NCBI RefSeq assembly: GCF_902489465.1
Contig: NZ_CABTZZ010000057.1
Coordinates: forward strand, 1-7,919
Length of the DNA stretch: 7,919 bases
From: an uncultured Varibaculum sp.
GTDB taxonomy: Bacteria > Actinomycetota > Actinomycetes > Actinomycetales > Actinomycetaceae
Direction of reading: 5' to 3'
Shown here: positions 6,822-7,919 of the stretch, piece by piece
Layout of the letters: each line of letters opens with the position of its first letter
Position numbering within the stretch: position 1 is the first letter of the stretch
Position numbers and translations under genes: made by a program
The notes under the pieces: model-generated
Databases searched by the model: none
Told to the model about the DNA's origin: nothing
The model's input: only the letters and a program-made list of their open reading frames with translations

Positions 6822-7409
6822 ACCAGATGCGTTTCGGCTGGGCTCTGCCTGTTTCGATGCGCCAGCAGTCCACCAGATCTAATAGTTCGCCGAATATGGT
6901 CAGGTCGATTTGTCTGCTGGTCAGTCCCAGGTGGGCGAGCCCGATGTAGGTCAGGCGGGTAAAGATTGCCTCGTCACTATCTATTAGGTGTCCTTTTTCT
7001 TGGTTTGCCCTTTTGGGTCTGGGGTCTCGGTCATGATTGCTCGCCGGGTGCCGCGCTGTAATGCCTGGGCGATAGCCTCTCGATAGTCAGCTAAATCTGC
7101 AGGCACAGTTAGTAACTCCACCGCTTCTACGGTTAGCTCTGGGCGCTTATCGTCTGGATGGGTGAGGTTGTGTATTTGTACGGACTGGTTAGCGAGCAGG
7201 GCGATGAGCCAGATTACCTCACCGAGTGACTTATCCATATCTTCGCTAGTTTCCAGGGCTTGACCTAAATGTTCTAGCCCTCCGTAACGTTGAGCTATAA
7301 GGCGGGTCGCGCGGGTAGTCAGGACGAGTTCGTATTCTTGACCTGCGATAGTGATTGTCGCGCTTTTCAAAGAGGTACTTGCCGGGCTGGTTTGGGTTTT
7401 CGCTGTCAT
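6790..7409 (-). CDS. Tail assembly chaperone, long form made by programmed -1 frameshift (GT-type)
   Basis: The short chaperone frame holds CCCAAAA at 7017-7011, phased as C-CCA-AAA. A -1 slip continues from AGG at 7011 for 73 codons to TAG at 6792-6790, giving about 133 + 73 = 206 residues. The extension is protein-like: I-D-S-D-E-A-I-F-T-R-L-T-Y-I-G-L, then L-G-L-T-S-R-Q-I-D-L, then L-D-C-W-R-I-E-T and a final W-F-I-D-D-V-I-P-A-G-V. It has no ATG, and no ribosome site was found in front of it. By analogy with lambda gpG/gpGT, the long form bridges the tape measure and tube protein and leaves before the tail is finished. It is not a simple open frame, so automated annotation would miss it. 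Its 3' end overlaps the convergent plus-strand gene. Frameshift efficiency cannot be read from sequence, and no strong downstream stem or pseudoknot was found by eye. Confidence 0.88.
6984..7409 (-). CDS. Tail assembly chaperone, short form (G-type)
   Basis: This 141-residue protein lies between the major tail protein and tape measure genes, the standard position of the tail assembly chaperone. After a low-complexity Ser/Thr start it has a beta hairpin (A-T-I-T-I-A-G-Q-E-Y-E-L-V-L), then helical L-T-T-R-A-T-R-L-I-A-Q-R-Y-G-G (30-44) and G-E-V-I-W-L-I-A-L-L-A-N-Q (63-75). That layout is typical of TAC proteins of Gram-positive siphophages. The end is Lys-rich and reads past the slip site to TAA at 6986-6984. 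It is expected to be made in excess over the frameshifted form and to keep the tape measure soluble during tail assembly. The ATG at 7409 is preceded by an AGCAGG ribosome site, 15 bases after the major tail protein stop codon. Confidence 0.88.
   Translation of the reverse strand: MTAKTQTSPASTSLKSATITIAGQEYELVLTTRATRLIAQRYGGLEHLGQALETSEDMDKSLGEVIWLIALLANQSVQIHNLTHPDDKRPELTVEAVELLTVPADLADYREAIAQALQRGTRRAIMTETPDPKGQTKKKDT
7011..7017 (-). promoter_or_regulatory. Programmed -1 ribosomal frameshift site CCCAAAA
   Basis: On the minus strand the heptamer is phased GA-C-CCA-AAA-GGG in the chaperone frame, which fits the canonical X-XXY-YYZ rule. After slipping, the tRNAs re-pair on CCC and AAA, and decoding continues AGG-GCA-AAC. 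It lies nine codons before the zero-frame stop, the usual place in tail chaperone genes. The -1 frame is then open for 73 codons. Confidence 0.87.
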
Positions 7410-7424
7410 GGCTTACCTGCTGTT

Positions 7425-7919
7425 CTAGTTGTTTGTCGGTTTGATGCTGGTTGTAGCGGCAGGCTCATACACCTGGGTGTACCAGCCAGTAATGGTTTCA
7501 GGCTTGACGCCGACCGCTCCTTCGGTTACTTCGGCTTTCCACGGGTGCTTACCGGTAGCGTCTGGTTTATTACGCCGCAGGATCGTTCCCTCAATACTCG
7601 GGGTAGAGAACGTGATCGAATCAGCTTTGGTCGCCAGCGTGGTTCCCGGCAGAGCAAATTTGACGCGGTAAAGCCAAAAATACTGGTACTTCCCGTTAGA
7701 GCGTGCAGCTCTAAAACCAATAGCCACGGGTGCGCCACCATCCTCAGAAGTACTGATAAGTACCCCGTTCGCGTCCAGCCTCGCACCAGTTAAGGCAGCT
7801 GCAGCCTCCGCCCCGAGATCATCAACCCCAAGAGTGAGCGTTCCAGATTTGAATTCCTTGACAATCTCGGATGCCCCGTCATCGGCATACAAAATCGCCT
7901 CAGCCACCTCCACAGACAA
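7425..7919 (-). CDS. Major tail (tube) protein, phi13-type (partial, N-terminus beyond window)
   Basis: The frame is open from the window edge to TAG at 7427-7425, giving 164 visible residues. The first visible codon is TTG and is more likely an internal Leu than a start. The early L-Y-A-D-D-G, followed by F-K-S-G-T-L-T-L-G-V-D-D-L and later Y-F-W-L-Y-R-V-K-F, recalls the phi13-type major tail protein family (TIGR01603/PF04630, from memory). In those proteins Y-A-D-D-G falls some tens of residues after the start. It polymerises into the tail tube around the tape measure and chaperones. A further segment with S-I-E-G-T-I-L-R-R (near 109-117) fits the rest of the tube fold. The C-terminus is short and polar, without an added Ig-like domain. 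It lies 15 bases before the chaperone start, as the first visible gene of the tail operon. Confidence 0.85.
   Translation of the reverse strand: MSVEVAEAILYADDGASEIVKEFKSGTLTLGVDDLGAEAAAALTGARLDANGVLISTSEDGGAPVAIGFRAARSNGKYQYFWLYRVKFALPGTTLATKADSITFSTPSIEGTILRRNKPDATGKHPWKAEVTEGAVGVKPETITGWYTQVYEPAATTSIKPTNN

Noticed and set aside
6993..7001. A-rich stretch AAGAAAAAG as an alternative -1 slip site
   Set aside because: In the chaperone frame it reads G-AAA-AAG, which breaks the XXXYYYZ rule. CCCAAAA just upstream fits fully and leads to the same -1 frame.
7290..7793. Plus-strand open frame of 167 codons opposite the chaperone and major tail protein
   Set aside because: It is antisense to two recognisable tail genes, with a Cys/Arg/Gly-rich, low-quality composition and no ribosome site considered convincing.
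7917..7919. TTG at the window edge as start codon of the major tail protein
   Set aside because: The Y-A-D-D-G motif would then be too close to the N-terminus for the family. The frame is open to the edge, so the gene is treated as partial.
1..7919. Frequent CTAG tetramers across the window
   Set aside because: They occur throughout tail genes and in the inserted gene, so they do not mark a boundary. Without host background this is only a composition trait.

Overview
The window is almost entirely the tail-morphogenesis module of a siphovirus-type phage or prophage. The tail genes all read on the minus strand, so the biological order runs from the right edge to the left. They are: major tail (tube) protein, cut by the window edge; tail assembly chaperone with a programmed -1 frameshift extension; tape measure protein (892 aa); distal tail (Dit) protein; a large tail-associated (Tal, prophage endopeptidase tail) protein with fibre repeats; and the start of a small DUF1617-like protein. 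The window alone does not show whether this is an integrated prophage or a free phage. No integrase, repressor, lysis gene, tRNA, CRISPR array or insertion sequence is visible.

The host is most likely a Gram-positive actinobacterium of moderate GC (about 50% by eye). The reasons are Gram-positive tail protein families, AGAAAGGA Shine-Dalgarno sequences that match the Gram-positive/actinobacterial 16S tail, and one protein resembling a family I remember from actinobacterial genomes and phages. The genus cannot be fixed from the sequence. A low-to-mid-GC member of the Actinomycetaceae would fit, but that is inference.

The one element out of place is a plus-strand gene (175 aa, 6294..6821). It sits between the chaperone frameshift extension and the tape measure gene, at a junction that is usually tight. 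It has a different type of ribosome binding site and uses AGG/AGA arginine codons that are absent from the first part of the tape measure gene. It diverges from the tape measure gene across 47 bp, and its last codons run antisense into the chaperone extension. It looks like a cargo ('moron') gene, and it is the best candidate here for something undescribed.

The tail genes fit the standard long-tailed assembly route. The two chaperone forms (141 aa, and about 206 aa by -1 slippage on CCCAAAA) coat the tape measure. The tape measure sets the tail length and the major tail protein polymerises around it. Dit and Tal form the baseplate or tip, and the fibre-like C-terminal part of Tal probably contacts the host. 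Beyond the inserted gene, the notable structures are an exact 264-residue, 12 x 22 hydrophobic repeat array in the tape measure and a shared AAGGAATA-N4-ATG start signal on three tail genes.
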